From the NCBI GenBank assembly GCA_021432635.1, contig MU270029.1, positions 248,001 through 312,000 on the forward strand: 64,000 nt of DNA, in the 5' to 3' direction. This DNA is from Thozetella sp. PMI_491 (taxonomy: Eukaryota > Ascomycota > Sordariomycetes > Chaetosphaeriales > Chaetosphaeriaceae). This document shows positions 40,828 to 53,486 of this stretch, piece after piece; position 1 is the first letter of the stretch; each line of letters begins with the position of its first letter. A program made the position numbers and the translations under genes. The notes beneath the pieces were generated by a model, which made no database searches, was not told where the DNA came from, and was given only the letters and a program-made list of their open reading frames with translations.

Positions 40828-43800
40828 AGAGGTTCTTCTAGCCCGCCGAAGCGAAAGGGGCGCAAGAAACACACGCCGGGCAAGAAGAGCGGAAAATGCA
40901 AGACGCCGGCCGGGGGCAGCGATGTTGCCTACGAGTCCTACTTCATCAAGCAGGAATTTGCTGATGGCTGAATTGCGTCTTGCCCACGAGCCTGCGGCCG
41001 AGGACAAGTGCAAGACCAAGGGGGTAGCGGGAACTCCGCTCGAGGGAGGAGTGAACAGAGCATCTGAATCACCGTCTCCTGGCTGGCCATAGAAACGACA
41101 TCTCTGTGTTTTGGCGTTCGGGTGGGAGGCAACACGGCCGCAAACGGACCGGCCTTTTTATCCTCCATGTGTGCAATTTGGGCATGGCGTTCTGAGTTAA
41201 TCTTGAAATCAACCGCAAGGTTTGGCACGCTGGTGGCCATGCCGATTAAGTGGCACTAGAAGGCCAGTAGGAATACAGACATCCGTATTCACCATATTGC
41301 TAGAGTTGCCTGTGATATGAGTGACCTAGGCTCTTGTAGCCACTATCATCATTAACTCCCCTGCACTGTAAATTGCGCGTGGTGAAGACTCACTCAAATA
41401 AAGCGTGGCTAGCTTGCGTTTGCAGAGACAGTTGATAGACGTGCCCACATGCGAGAGCAAGAATGGCCCTGTTGCCGTACTTGGCCCCATGCCATCATGT
41501 CTATATAGATGAGTCCTCTGCATACGCCCGCTGGATGTTATCAGAATATAAATAATATCCTTGTTCCCCTGTCCGACAGTCTGGCCTCACCCCAGTTTGG
41601 GAAGCGGTCGCAGCCGGGGACGAAGCGAGGATTGCCCCGGGTCAACAGCTTCGGTCATACAGTCTCCCTGCACCAGGTTGCCGATACCGAAGGATAGAGA
41701 GGTTGGATGCCGAGCTCGGCTCCTCCAGTCCCTATGCTGTGAAAAGCAAAGAGGACCGGATCTAGTCGTCCAATCTCAGCGATGCTGGGATGTTGCCGAC
41801 GGGGGAATGGCAGGGACAAACCAGGGTGTCTCCCAGTCTGCATTACAGCGAATCGGGGCGAGAAGCAGCAGCCCGCAACAAGGGGAAACACTTTGCAAAG
41901 GCCGTTTCTATAGGACAACAGAGTTGCTTCTGCGGAGGCATTTCCGATGCAGCTGTGGTGCTTGTCCTCAGCACGAGCATCTCTGCATCGTCGAAGTTGG
42001 ACATAGCACCGTCAATGCCATCTCCCTGCATTCGCGACTAATGCTGTGTAAGCCATGACTTAGACGCGAGCATCTAGGTACTTCCCGTGCCGCATAAGGA
42101 GTTAGCGGATCATCGTCTCAAGCCAACGCACCCCACGAGCGTCGCCCACGCGGCCACCCGGCGACACATGGCGGCACGTTGTAAGCCCCAATGAGCTCTC
42201 TTATCTCTTCCCCTGCATCCCCCCTCCTTTTCGTTTTCGTGTTGGCGTATGTGCGGTGTGGTGCTCAGTCCCCTCGTGGCCTGCACATCCTGGCGGCAGA
42301 TCACGCACGACGCCATCGGCCGGCTAAAACAATGATGCGCGGTGCTCAACTCGAGCAATCCATGGTTCTGCGTCGGCGGTGCAGGCGCGAAATTCATGGC
42401 AATCAGGCACAGGAAAACGAAAAGAGTGGTCCTGGCCATGGGCACAGGGCAGCAGTTAGGCCCGGCTGCCCACTGATCTTGGTTGGCCATGCGTCGAGAG
42501 GGGACGGTGCTGGGACGGCATGATCCTGCTCGGGTGCAACGGGCAACGGGCACCAAGTGCGAGCCCAACAGTCCGCTACCAGACGTTGTCCAGCCTGGTC
42601 CAGCAGGGCCACCACGCCGGAGCCTGGGGGCCGGGATGCCTGGTATAGCGATACCAGGAAAGAAATCACCGGGGTGGCGGATAGGGTTCGCTCGGCAAAC
42701 CGAGGGCGGTGGTCTCTGGGAGCGGCCCCCCCCAATGGCTCCCCGCCCCCCCCCCCCCCCCCAGTGCGGGCGACGATGAGATGGAAACAACGTAGGCACA
42801 TTAGATATCCTCACAAGGAGGCAATCGCAATGGGAGAGGGCGCAAATCTCCCCGCAATATGCTCAAAAATAAACCCTAGTGTGAATCGCCCTCGGACTGT
42901 GCCCCGCCACCGGCCCGCCTGCAGAATGCAGTTGCCGCGATCCTGGCGCCGGGGCTCGATGTGGGAAACAGAGCTAGGCAGGGCGCCAGTGACGCAGAGC
43001 AAGGAGGCGGCGGGGGGGAAAGGGGGTACAAAAATCCACGCGCATCTGAGGCACAAGGGCTGACGTGGGTGGTGGTGAGTCGACGGAGGTGCGGCCGAGG
43101 GGTTTCATCACGGCTGGCGATGAAACAGAACCCTAAAGTACCATCACACACTTTTGGTAAAGATGCAGCAGGCGATGTCGAGCAGATGGGATCGGCTGCA
43201 CTGCTACTACAGATATGTCACAGTAGTATGCGGGGTGGCACTGTGACAGCGCTTTCTAGGTTTCTGGGAGATCCAACTGGTTCAAGACTTGGGGCCCTCT
43301 CTCGAGGAAAGACGACCCCGTAGAATATCTGATGCTATACCAGCCCAAGAGGCCATGGGAACCACTTGAGCCATCCGAAGATGATGGTGTAATCCTCCAA
43401 AAAAGCCCCCTTCTGTCCAGGTTAAGATATCGCAGCAGCTAAGCTGAAAGCTCCGTGGTTCTCTCCTCTCCTGTCCACTAAATAAGCACAATTACATGGC
43501 AAAGGCCCTCCCCGGCGCCTCTCTGTCCCCTTGAGTTTTAAAAAAACAACGCCTTTTTGTGGCCCACCGGGTATAATAGAATAACATCGAAAAGAAAGGG
43601 GAGGGCCAGTGCTGTCGTGGTCGTATGATTAGGTCCGGTGTCGCGTATCTCTCATGCCGCAGAGCTGGTCCGCCAGTCTTCCGGGTCGGCTTGCTGCCGG
43701 GAGCAGGTGTTCCCGCTTCCGCAGTGTCTTGACGGATGCCGAAGGGAGTGCGGGCCGGGTGGGAATGGAAAGGTCGTCTAGAACGGAAGGCATTAAGCTT

Positions 43801-44126
43801 GTCGTCGCAAATGCAAAGTTTCATGTCTATCGGTCCAACACCAACTGAGTGTCGCGAAGGCGGGATGGTCTGGTGTGGCAGCTGAGGGATTGGGAATATG
43901 AACAGATTTGAGGGTGTACGATATGTACGATGGGTGTTTGCAGGCAGCGGTGCAGAGGCGAGAGAGGAGCGATGCTGTACACATCGGTTCAGTCGCCTTC
44001 CGCATACCGCAGCCTCAAGAGGTCGTGGTGCCGTAACGCCGTAACCAATGCGAAGCCAAGGAGCAAGCCTTCGTTCAGACGTTATTCAAAGCAAAGATCG
44101 AGTCGTCGTCAAAAGCATGGGGAGCC
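40828..44126. other. 3.3-kb gene-poor interval between convergent genes
   Basis: No gene is supported on either strand. A minus-strand open frame at 42110-42814 (234 codons) crosses a C17 tract and has no domain; it looks accidental. Telobox-like AAACCCTAG (42871-42879) and AACCCTAAA (43129-43137) are present. The segment 41,280-41,560 is AT-richer. Confidence 0.5.
42746..42762 (+). repeat. Poly-C tract, 17 bases
   Basis: A C17 run shortly after an eight-C run at about 42727-42734. Confidence 0.85.
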
Positions 44127-46102
44127 TCAGGATCCCGTCGTAGTAGTATGCTGATGGGCGCTCGATCCCGTCTCGGTCGAGCCGTCACCCTCGATCGTCT
44201 TCCTCCAGTGCTCTGGCAAGCAGACGCACACCAGCGGGAACGCCTTGATCTCGCCGCTGACCGGAGGCGAGGTGTCGCGACCACGACCCGATGTGTTGGA
44301 GACGCCACTGTCTCGCTGGGCTTGCCGACGGGCTTCCCACTCCTCCGCGCGCTCATCCACCAAAATGCCTGTCGCCCAGCCGTCGTCCCAAATGCCCACC
44401 ACCTTGAGCATGTCGCCACGGTCTAGGGCGAACTCATCAGGCGCCCGTGGTTGGTAGGCCCAAAGCACGGCGACCCGGTCGCCAGGGTGGATATCATCCT
44501 GCGAGTAGTAGTCTTTGAAAAAGGGTAGCTGCTCCGACTGCTGACTCGCCATGCCCTGGGGCGATGACATACCACCAGCGCTAGTTGGGGAGTTGGGGTC
44601 TTCACCGGCCAAAACGGAGCCGCTAGAAAGCGAACCGTTTCTGCGAAGCGTGGTTGGGGGCGGCCGGAGCACGCCTGCCGCACCACGATCTGACTCGGGG
44701 CTGTCGCCAAACCCATCCGATGAGGAATGGTCGTCACCCCTCCTCCTGCCAGCAGCAAAACCAGCGGCGCCACCAGCTGCAGCTGCCAAAGCAGCGTCGC
44801 GGCCGGCATGGTGCGACGGTGCATCGCCGGAGTGGCCCTCCAATGCTGACATTCGCGCAATCCGCCCGCCCGGCAAAATCTCGTAGCCCTTAGGAGCGAG
44901 GTTGTGGGCGGTCTGCGTTGCCGAAGGCGGCCCCTGCCTCGCTGGCGACGGTTGGTTGAAGATGCTCCCGTTCTGGCTTCCGCGTCTTCTCCGCCTGAGA
45001 AGGAAGCACATGAACAGGACGGCAGCAAGCAAGGCAGCGCCGATCACGGAACCAATAACGATACCAGCAATGGCGCCCCCCGAGAGGCTGTTGCCGCTGC
45101 TAGCAGCAGGCGCCGGGGTGCTGCTCGTGGAAGAAGTAGCGGTCGGAACACCGGTCGAGAACGACATGGTAGGTGTGATAGAAGGAAGCGTGACGTTAGC
45201 ACACCGCTTCGTGACGTTGGAGTTGTAGCAGCACGTGTCTGTCGAATTGATGCCACCGGACGCACAGTAGGAGCAGAGTCCTATCGTGCTGTCGCCATAT
45301 CCACAGTTGTTGGGCTCGTTAGCAATGCCCTGGATGCAGCTGCTAGTTGACAGGGAGTTGGCTGGCAGAGCACAGTTGGTGAAGTCGGCCCGGATCTGCG
45401 TCTGGGCACCACTGCTCGGGTTGGAGCAGAGGGCGCTGTCAGACGCAATATACAGCTCGCTCTCGGCGAATTGGGCCTGGGATGGATCAGCAGAATGCCT
45501 AGGATTCTCTTAGCAGAAGAGCTACTCACACAAGTATCTGCGCAGACCGGCCGTGACTCCGCGGCTGTCAGGCTGCAGGCATTGATTGAGTTCTGGATAA
45601 TAGCATTACATATTACGGTGGTGGTAAAACGGGCGTAGAGGTCCGTGGTGTTGGTGAGGCTGATGCCTCCGCATCCGATAAGCGTTTGGTACCTGCGAAG
45701 GGTGGAAAGGTCAGATCACGGTCGCGCTCTCGTCTGCTACCAAGTGCCACTCACTTCTCCTGGACATAGCTTGTCTGCACGTAGGCCGTCAATTGTGTAT
45801 CGAACGACTCACGGTCAGAAACGAACTGAAGGAAAGGACTGCAGGCTTGTATTAGCAACTCAGGTCGGGTAGCGAGCGGGACACGCGGGGCCGCAGAGAA
45901 AGACGTACAATAAGCCGACAAGGAAGCTGTCGGTCGAGACGGACGATACTTGGAATGCATTGCAGGTGGTTGAGCCCTGCAGCGAAATGCAAGCCGCCAT
46001 TGCTCCCGGCGATGCTGTGAGCAACGAGAGCAATGCCGTCCTCAGGGTCGGTTGTGGGCCTGTTCTTCTTCTCCTGCCCTCCAGGCGCGGTTGGGTCTCC
46101 AT
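44127..46102 (-). CDS. Single-pass membrane protein with Cys-rich ectodomain and cytoplasmic SH3 domain
   Basis: On the minus strand the exons are 46102-45909, 45838-45755, 45692-45530 and 45476-44127, giving about 596 residues. Residues about 18-36 (TLRTALLSLLTASPGAMA) resemble a signal peptide or anchor. The ectodomain to residue 250 is Cys-rich with N-glycosylation sequons (NTT, NST, NVT) and a Ser/Thr-rich stalk. A transmembrane helix at about 283-307 (AIAGIVIGSVIGAALLAAVL) is followed by RRRRR, fixing the C-terminus inside. The tail is disordered until an SH3 domain near 480-560, with DRVAVLWAYQPRAPDEFALD and GIWDDGWATGIL. The layout recalls yeast Sho1/Fus1-like cortical receptors but is not homologous across the membrane part. 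It is widespread in Pezizomycotina without a named function; a cell-wall or polarity sensor is an inference. Confidence 0.85.
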
Positions 46103-47410
46103 TTTGGCCGGTGTTTGTTGTCGGGCTGAGGAGCTGGGTCGCGACGTGGGGACCGTTTTCAAAGGCCCGTCAAAGACAGCTGTTCCTGTCGCGCGGGTCG
46201 CCTGCTGATCTTGTCTCACTCGAGCTGCACTATCATGATTGTGCCCAGACCATATCATTGCTCATAGTAATTGCTTCGGAAGAGGCCCAATTGGCGACAG
46301 CGCGCGCGGAGGAAGGATGGCTAGCCGCGAGGATAAGGTGACGGCGAACTAAGACGGGATGGGCGTAGGTGCTGTTTGGTCGAGTGATGCTGAACGTAAG
46401 TCCGAGGACCCTAACCAAAAAGTCGCCGCGGCAACGGTCGAGCGTCGAAACCGATCGAGGCTGTCGAAGGGTCCCAAACTATCAGAGTACTAGCGACCAA
46501 GATAGGACGAGAACGGTGGCGAGCCGTAGAGAGAGGTGACGAGCAGGTGTGGGTGTGTTTTGTTTTGTTAGCAGCTGGGTCGGGGCCGGCTGCATATATG
46601 CGAAAGAGCGGCAACAGTTGGAGTTGGGGGAGGGAAGCCAGTAGAGACTGTGAGTTCAGGCAGGGGCCCCGTCCCTTTGGGTCGCTCTTGCGGGCTGCAG
46701 GTCAGGCGAGTAGGAGGACGCTGCGAGAGAGGGAGACGACGACTGGAGGGAAGTCGGGGGGAGGGTGGTTGGGTAATGCAGGAAAATGGGTTTTGTCAAG
46801 TGCTACTGCGATAGACTGCAAAGCGGACTGTGTTGCTGCATTGGGGGGCGGGAGGGTGGCCGGCAGGACAGAGCGTGCTACGACAGGGCCAATAGGAAAT
46901 AAAGAAAGGGGGACTAATTCCCAAGGAGGGTGGTGTGTACGAGTCGCCGCCTTCTTTCTCTCTTTCGGGGGGGGGAAAGGGGGGAAAAAAGGGAACGATC
47001 AAAAAAGGACAAAAAAGAAGCGGGCGAAGAGAAAGACCTGTTCCGGCGGGCGGGAAGCGTGGTGGTGGTGAGTGGGCGGTCTCTCTCACCTCCAACGGCC
47101 GTAGGGAAAGAAGGAGAGGGAGAGGAGGAGGACGAGAGGTGAACTGAGCGTTTTGCTCGAGGGGCGCCTGTGTCAACTGGGCTCCAAAGCACGAGGCTTC
47201 AATTTCGCTTGAGATTACCTGGGTACCTCAGGTACCCGCTTACCCGATCGGGCTAGGCTCGGCTGCAGGGGTATCTGAAATAAAGCCCCTGTCAGGGTCG
47301 AGGGTCAGTTTCGCGACTCTCGCAGGTCGCAAGAGCGCGCAACCCGCTGCACAGCACCGCGCAACGCCTGAGCCCACGGGCGGTCTGCCTGCCCACCGCA
47401 CCGAAAGAAA

Positions 47411-47423
47411 CCCCCCCCCCCCC
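47411..47423 (+). repeat. Poly-C tract, 13 bases
   Basis: A C13 run in the GC-rich desert; a GCGCT-type pentamer repeat follows at about 47483-47504. Confidence 0.8.
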
Positions 47424-47482
47424 TTCCTCGGTCTGTGCCTGCTCTTGGGGAGGGGCCTGGGCCCTGTGTACTGTACGTGTGT

Positions 47483-47504
47483 CTGCGCTGCGCTGCGCTG
47501 CGCT
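47483..47504 (+). repeat. CTGCG pentamer repeat
   Basis: Four tandem copies of CTGCG (CTGCGCTGCGCTGCGCTGCG), a short simple repeat. Confidence 0.8.
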
Positions 47505-50500
47505 TCGTCGCAGGCTCCCCGGGGCCAGGTACCTCGTTACGTCGTATTAAAGGCTGGAAGGCATTGCTATAGCTCCTCGGCGCTCCAGCACGCATGTATG
47601 GCATGGTGCCATGGCATCAATTGCAGCAAAATGAGCCTGTCAGAGATCTCAATGCCTCGCAGATTCCCAGATTCCAGCGACACCCAGGGTCCCTCCCCGT
47701 CGGCGCGAACCCACCTTCGGCCCCCGCCAAGGAAAGCCGGCCGACAGAGACAAAGAAGCAAAACAAACACAAGAGAGCAACGGGGCCCCATAGGGACGGT
47801 GAACGATTGTCTGTTCCTTCCTTTTTCTTCCGCGGGATTTCGTGGGCGGCGCGCTATTGCCCGGCCGGTCCAACCGTCCGGCCACCATCCCTGCTCGCGA
47901 GCATCAGAGCACCAGGGGTGCGGAGAGGAGAGCTCTCCACCTGGTGTGAAACGTAGGAAAGCGAGGAGCCCGCTAGCCCGCCTTTCGCACGGCATACGAC
48001 AGGTAAAGTACCTGAGGCTCTCATAGTAGCTGCCCGCCCGCCCAGCGCACCTTTGTTTTGGGGCCACATTTCTCTGCAGCGCCGGCCACCAAACAAACGG
48101 GAAAAAATTCCAAGACAGCAAACTTCACACAGGTATGAGGGCTCGGCAGCGTCACGCCAGTGCCGACATCCTGTTGGCCCGTCGAGACCTGGCGCCCGCT
48201 GCTTCGCCCGCTCCCCCCCGACGCGCCCGTGGCCGTTCTGAGCCCTTCAAATCTTACGACAGGCCGAGAGAGGAGGGCCTGGGCTGGCATCGTGTTTTCT
48301 GCTGCGCGGAGCTGCGTGGCAGGTGCCTCCTTTCCACCTTCGTGCAGCGGAGCTCCACGTTGGCTGCATGGTGTAATTGGCTTTTGCACATCCCCCGGTG
48401 CCCTTTCAAGGGCCTTCCCTCCCCCGAGCGTTGCACGGGGCTTCGCTCAGAATTCTCCTCGTCCTTCTCCGTCTTGCCGAAGAAACAAAAGCTGAGCTGT
48501 CACATCCGACAGCCAGACGAAATTTGGGGACTTCGTAGATTATTCCCCGTCCTCCTTCGGCACCTGGGCAAGCTGGGGTCTCGGTTATTTGCGCGTACAG
48601 TCCTCAGTCCATCCATACTCTGGTGGCTTTCTTGTCTCAGATCCGACAGGCGTCTCTCATTGGCGATGACGGGTTAGGGTTTCCAGCGGCAGGGATCCGC
48701 GTCGGGGTGCGCAAAGGCGTCGATTGGCTGCCGGCCAAATGAGACAAAGATTTGATGATGGGGGTCACCCCTTCTTTTTTTGGAATCCCCACGTTGCCCG
48801 CGGCTTCGAAACAAAAATACACCCCGGACGGGACGGAGGGGTGCTCACTGTCCCGGCATTCCAGCCGATGACGACCGCTCTCATGACGACAGCGACGGGC
48901 TGCCATCTCGTGCGGTACAGTAGCATCCATCGCGCGGCAGCCCGAGCACCACCACCCATGATCTGGCAGCCTTCCAGATGCAGCCGGTGTTCGGTCCCCC
49001 GTCCGAGACGAGTGGATGGGACGGGGCCGCCGTGACGTTGGACCAGACGGCTCGCTGATGCACGAGCGGGAGGATATTCCAAAAAAGCATACTCAAGATG
49101 GAGGACGGCTGCGAGACACTCTACCTAAGCGCCCAGCACCTGGCACGGGACAGTGCTGCAGTCTCTGTCGTCCAATCTGTCGTCCCGCCCGCCCTCGACT
49201 GCATCGGGCCCCGACCTCCAACCGCTCGTCTAACAGCCGCGAAAACCCTATCCGTCCTATTCTTGGAGGGACACGCGCGCGAGCTGCAGCAACGGGGCCC
49301 GAACCCACACCGCACTCTCTCTCCAGGATACCACGATGGCACAGTACACAAGTCCGGAGGGTATCATCCTCATGGTACAGTAGGTACGCACCTAAGTAAG
49401 GAACAGCACCTAACCCATCCAGAAGGATACAGCGCCGCGCCGTACGGCTTCGCGTATTGCCGAGCCGTGTTCGCCCCGTATTTTTTGGGGCCAGCCCAGA
49501 AGCCTCATTGCGGTGTGGATGGCAGCCAGGCCGTCGATAGCGCCGCTGATGCCATCTGTACTTAGTCGTGTGCCTGGTTTGCTTGCCGCTGAATGTACAG
49601 CACAACCACCAGAGAGACACGCTATCATTTGGCCCTCCCGCTCAGACCCTCTTGCAGAAGCTATGCGCCTCCCTAGCAACCAATAATAGCTGGCTGAATG
49701 CTCGACTCTCAACTGAGAATCAACCCCAGATTGGGACGCCTGCGTGCTTCCCACTTCGTCATCAATTCCATCCACCAAGTCTCACCGTCGCCGTGACTCT
49801 CCTTTCGGCCCCTGGCTGTCGTGAGCCCACTCGTTCTGGAATCTCGCTCCATCTCTCCTCTTTACCCAAGCCAGTAGGGAGTGCAGAGCCAGTCGCAACG
49901 CCATCTTTTACAAATGCGACCCGCTCGCATTTGAGTGTATCCTGCTCGTGACCAGCCCATCCCGTTTGTCACCTATGAGATCGGACCCCTCAATCTCCCT
50001 AAGCCCAGGAGCGGGATATTGGCCCATCCAGCCACCCAGGGCTCCTTGGATGAGCCTGATATCGTCCAAATAGAGCATGATGGATCAGCCCTGTTCAATT
50101 TGCCCCTGTGGGTCCGTTCAACTTGACAGTGTTATGCGGCTGGATTTTTGTTTCTACACAGTCCTGACAGGAGGAGCGGAAACAAATATTCCTCAGTGCT
50201 CCCTTTCTCCCTCCTAGTCGGTGAAGAAGCGGGAAGGGAGGGATGGTGGAGAGGGTGCAGTAGCGGTTGGATCCCTCCTTACCCCAGGTATGGTGTGGTG
50301 GCATCCATCTCTAAGTAGTAAGCAGCTTTACCTACACTTCATGCCTCTCTTATCGGCACCGAGGCGCTGTGAACAATACAAGTCGCTTGCGCGGCAGTGA
50401 TTGGCTGCTTAGCATAGACATCAATGCAATCGCTGCCGCCCCTGGAGGGTAGCTAGTCAAAGATCGTCACCCCGGATACAGAATTCGCATTCCTATTCGG

Positions 50501-52599
50501 ACATCGGGAGGTTCCTTTGCACGGCACTTCTCAGCTGAGCTGTCAGCGTGCAGATCCCACCACCTCCTCCTCCCCGTGTGCTAGTGGGCTAGGACCGTGG
50601 GCGGGGGCCGCTGGCTTGGGTCATCGGTAGCTTGGGTCGCCTAGATCTCGACCTGGGGCTCTCCCTCCCGTCCCCCACATCCTGACACAGGTGGGGTGGC
50701 TTCCTACGCCGCAGAGAGACCTGCAGTGATAGTCAATGGCGCACACAGAATCGTACCAAGTGTGCGACACACTCCAAAGGCCCGGAAGCGAACCAAACTT
50801 ACGCCCCTCCCCGCTTCCAGGGATGATGCGCTGCAGGGCCGCATCTAAAGATATCCCACGGTTCTTGATTCGTGGTTTTCACGCCGAGCAGCGGGTCGAG
50901 AGGACTACAGAGATCTCTCCGACTCGGCTTGGCCTCTTCACCAGTAGTCTCTGACCTGACGAGGCCTAGACCCCGGAGGAGGGGAAGGATAGCTCGGCTA
51001 GCTCGCTCCAACTAGGCCTTGACGATCCATGCTTGAGCCTAAGTCGTCCGACGAAGCAAGTTTTGGCATGTGTGGCATTCCAGATGGGCTTTCCAAATAC
51101 CCCAACCGGTTACACACGAGGCGACCTCCGTAAAGCCGCCATAGCTCTCGGCCCATCGCATCACATATTGAACCATGGGCATGCCCGGGTATAGCGGGAC
51201 GATCGCTGCTGTTATCGCCCGGGAGTGTAGCCTCTCCCACAAATCTTGGGACTAGGACACCGACCCTCGACTCAGCCGGTACCGCTGCGATCATGAGCCG
51301 CCTCGGCTACCCAGCACCGCCTGCGTTTGGTCTTGGATCACCCCGCCCTTTGGGCCCCACGAGCGATTGCTAGCCGAGCCCAAGTAGATGCCACTTTGGG
51401 TCATGCTCGCGATAAACTGTGCCTCTTGGTGGACTCCTAGCTGAAAGGCCAGGATAAAGCGCACCAGCCAGGACGTTATCGTCTAAAGCTTGGCAAGCCC
51501 AGGCCGCTGCCGCGCCCCCCTCTTCGCATGAACCAGCCCCGCAGAGCCCGTCGTTTAGATCTCAGTGTGCTGTAGGTTGGATGAACCATCTGCGCGCCCC
51601 TCGCAAACTTGGGGATTTTTGGGTAGAGAGAACAGGGGACCAGCTATTCCGTTTCAGCCGCATCGGTGCCGCAGGGCCCACACCAACGACACAGCGACAC
51701 AACCTTCACCGCAAGCAATACCCTCGCCTGGCGATCCGCTAGCCACGAGGCATAAACATCTCGGCCCCGGGTGTGCTTTACAACGTGGCATCGGAGTGGC
51801 CCAGCTCGAATATCGAGCCAGGTCCGTTACCCGTTCGGTCAGGTCGCAGGGGCGGCGCCGCGCAACGAGAGCTATCTACCCCTCCTCCTCGATCAGCTCG
51901 GGACTCCTCATGCAAGCAACGACGCCCCCAAGACGTAGGCCCTTGTTTGCGAAACAGATCCCCGGCTGTTGACAAGCGATCTACACGTGTACTCGGTACA
52001 CTATTCCTGTCCTATCAAGGTACACCTTGGTCAACCTGTCAAACTCGCCCCTGTAACCATCCCCGGGGAAGGTCCCGGAGGATCTTGGGCTGCGTGGCGG
52101 CGATACAGAGAGACTATCGTGTTTCCAACAGATAGAGGAAGTGGCATAATAAATGGCGACGCTTCTATAATTGGTATTTTTTGGCGCAACCACAGTCTAG
52201 GGCCCCGGTCGTGAAGGACATGTAGATGTAGAGTAGAGGATTGCTGCGAATGACGGAAACATCGAGACGGCAAGGATCGAGATTGTGTACATTTTTTAGG
52301 ACAGGCAGTTTCTAGAAGTTACTGTCTCCCACGATGACCATGGACCTTTTTGAGTGTCATAAATCCTAGAGATGGCTTGAGGCACGACTATCATGAATAG
52401 TAAACCTAGCCAAACCTTGTCTGAAGTCGGAGACTTGAACCACGACAAACGCTTATTAGTGCGCTCTGGGTACCTAGTGCCGGAACCTCTCAGCTAGAAC
52501 TAGGTTGGCTTATGCACAGTGAGGCATAGCGGTGGCCGTAGATGATGGGCCCGTACAATTTCAGGTCATTACAGTCTTGTCGTAAATTGAATGACATAG

Positions 52600-53262
52600 A
52601 TAGCCGCAGGGTTACCTACTGAAGGGATCCCCTCTCAATGTCACAGTAACGCGTTGGGAGTTGGAAAAAAAAACAAAAAAAACTGCGAGTACTCCTTGTG
52701 AGCGCCCACTCCTATCTCCTAGATGACAGAAGCAAATACATGCAGTTGGACTCAATCTACCCGGAGTCCTCAGTTTTGGAATACGAAAGCTATCTCTGAA
52801 ACAAACTATACGAATACGCAGAAACTCGTGCTCTATGTTAGGCTTTTTCATACGAAAAGAGTTTGCATGTGCCACATCGAGGGCTGTAGCACCCAAATTA
52901 GAAAGCTATGAGAGAGGTTCTTGGCCGAAATAGCAACCTGGAAGCTCAGTAGAATATTTCAGAGCTTAGATCAACTACTTACCCATGGTCTTTTTCAAAA
53001 TCTTAACTGCTGCCGCAGCATCTACCGAGTTCTTTCAGTAAACTAATCCGAGCCTCAGTATCTGTAGATGTCAAATACAATATTCTCAGCTTTGTGGCTT
53101 TCGAGCTGACAACTATGCATTTGCCCAACGATCTCGTAACGGGCATCGTGAGGTATCGAGATTTATGGCTCCTCGAGAAAGTTGTTCAAATATGTGGAAT
53201 ATACTTTACACATAACGTTCCGGAACTCACCTTAATGTCATGACGTTGTACTCTCTTATTCA
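52600..53262 (-). pseudogene. Possible decayed ankyrin-repeat coding sequence
   Basis: On the minus strand a stretch near 52890 reads GATALDVAHANSF, like the turn and first helix of an ankyrin repeat. Further upstream on the same strand a short segment reads SVDAAAAVKILKKTMGK and ends at GTAAGT, like an exon end. Both are flanked by stops. On the plus strand an unrelated short frame LPNDLVTGIVRYRDLWLLEK looks F-box-like. The evidence is weak and partly contradictory between strands. AT-rich composition relative to neighbours fits mutational decay. Confidence 0.2.
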
Positions 53263-53486
53263 TTTCAAATGGTGGGCTTCAATAGTGTTGTACATATGCT
53301 TAAAATCAGAACGAAAATCATGTCGCTTGCCAAAAACCAAATCTATGGCTGTAGTGTTATGGGATCATGACACATCATTTTCCAAAAACGCCTACCATGA
53401 CCCTAATGCCTCTGGCGCCGAACTCCAGTACCGCCTAGGTAAAAAGGAATGAACCCATGAATCTCTCCCCTCTCTTCGCCAATTCA

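Larger units (their letters stand above)
46103..53486. other. 7.4-kb interval without convincing protein genes
   Basis: From 46,103 to about 47,150 the + strand is purine-rich (so the SH3-gene sense strand is pyrimidine-rich), consistent with a long promoter/leader. From 47,300 to 50,150 it is GC-rich with many short open frames in both directions and no family match. From 52,200 to 53,480 it is AT-richer and contains fragments resembling decayed coding sequence. Telobox-like motifs occur at 48671-48682 and 49242-49250. Possible contents include a long noncoding RNA or fast-evolving genes; none can be asserted. Confidence 0.5.

Noticed and set aside
42110-42814. 234-codon minus-strand frame
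   Set aside because: Runs through a poly-C tract as Gly repeats and has no recognisable sequence; likely chance in GC-rich DNA.
48135-48677. 180-codon plus-strand frame in the desert
   Set aside because: Low-complexity Arg/Ser/Leu composition with no family or splice support.
49098-49565. 155-codon plus-strand frame and its antisense partner
   Set aside because: No conserved motif; both strands are equally open, typical of GC-rich noncoding DNA.
51039-51294. Two overlapping minus-strand frames with a protein-like look (YPGMPMVQYVMRWAESYGG)
   Set aside because: Considered as a decayed gene, but no family was recognised and flanking sequence gives no exons.
52420-52510. tRNA-like T-loop (GGTTCAAGTCTCC on the minus strand)
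   Set aside because: The T-stem mispairs and no matching acceptor, D-arm or anticodon stem could be folded by eye.
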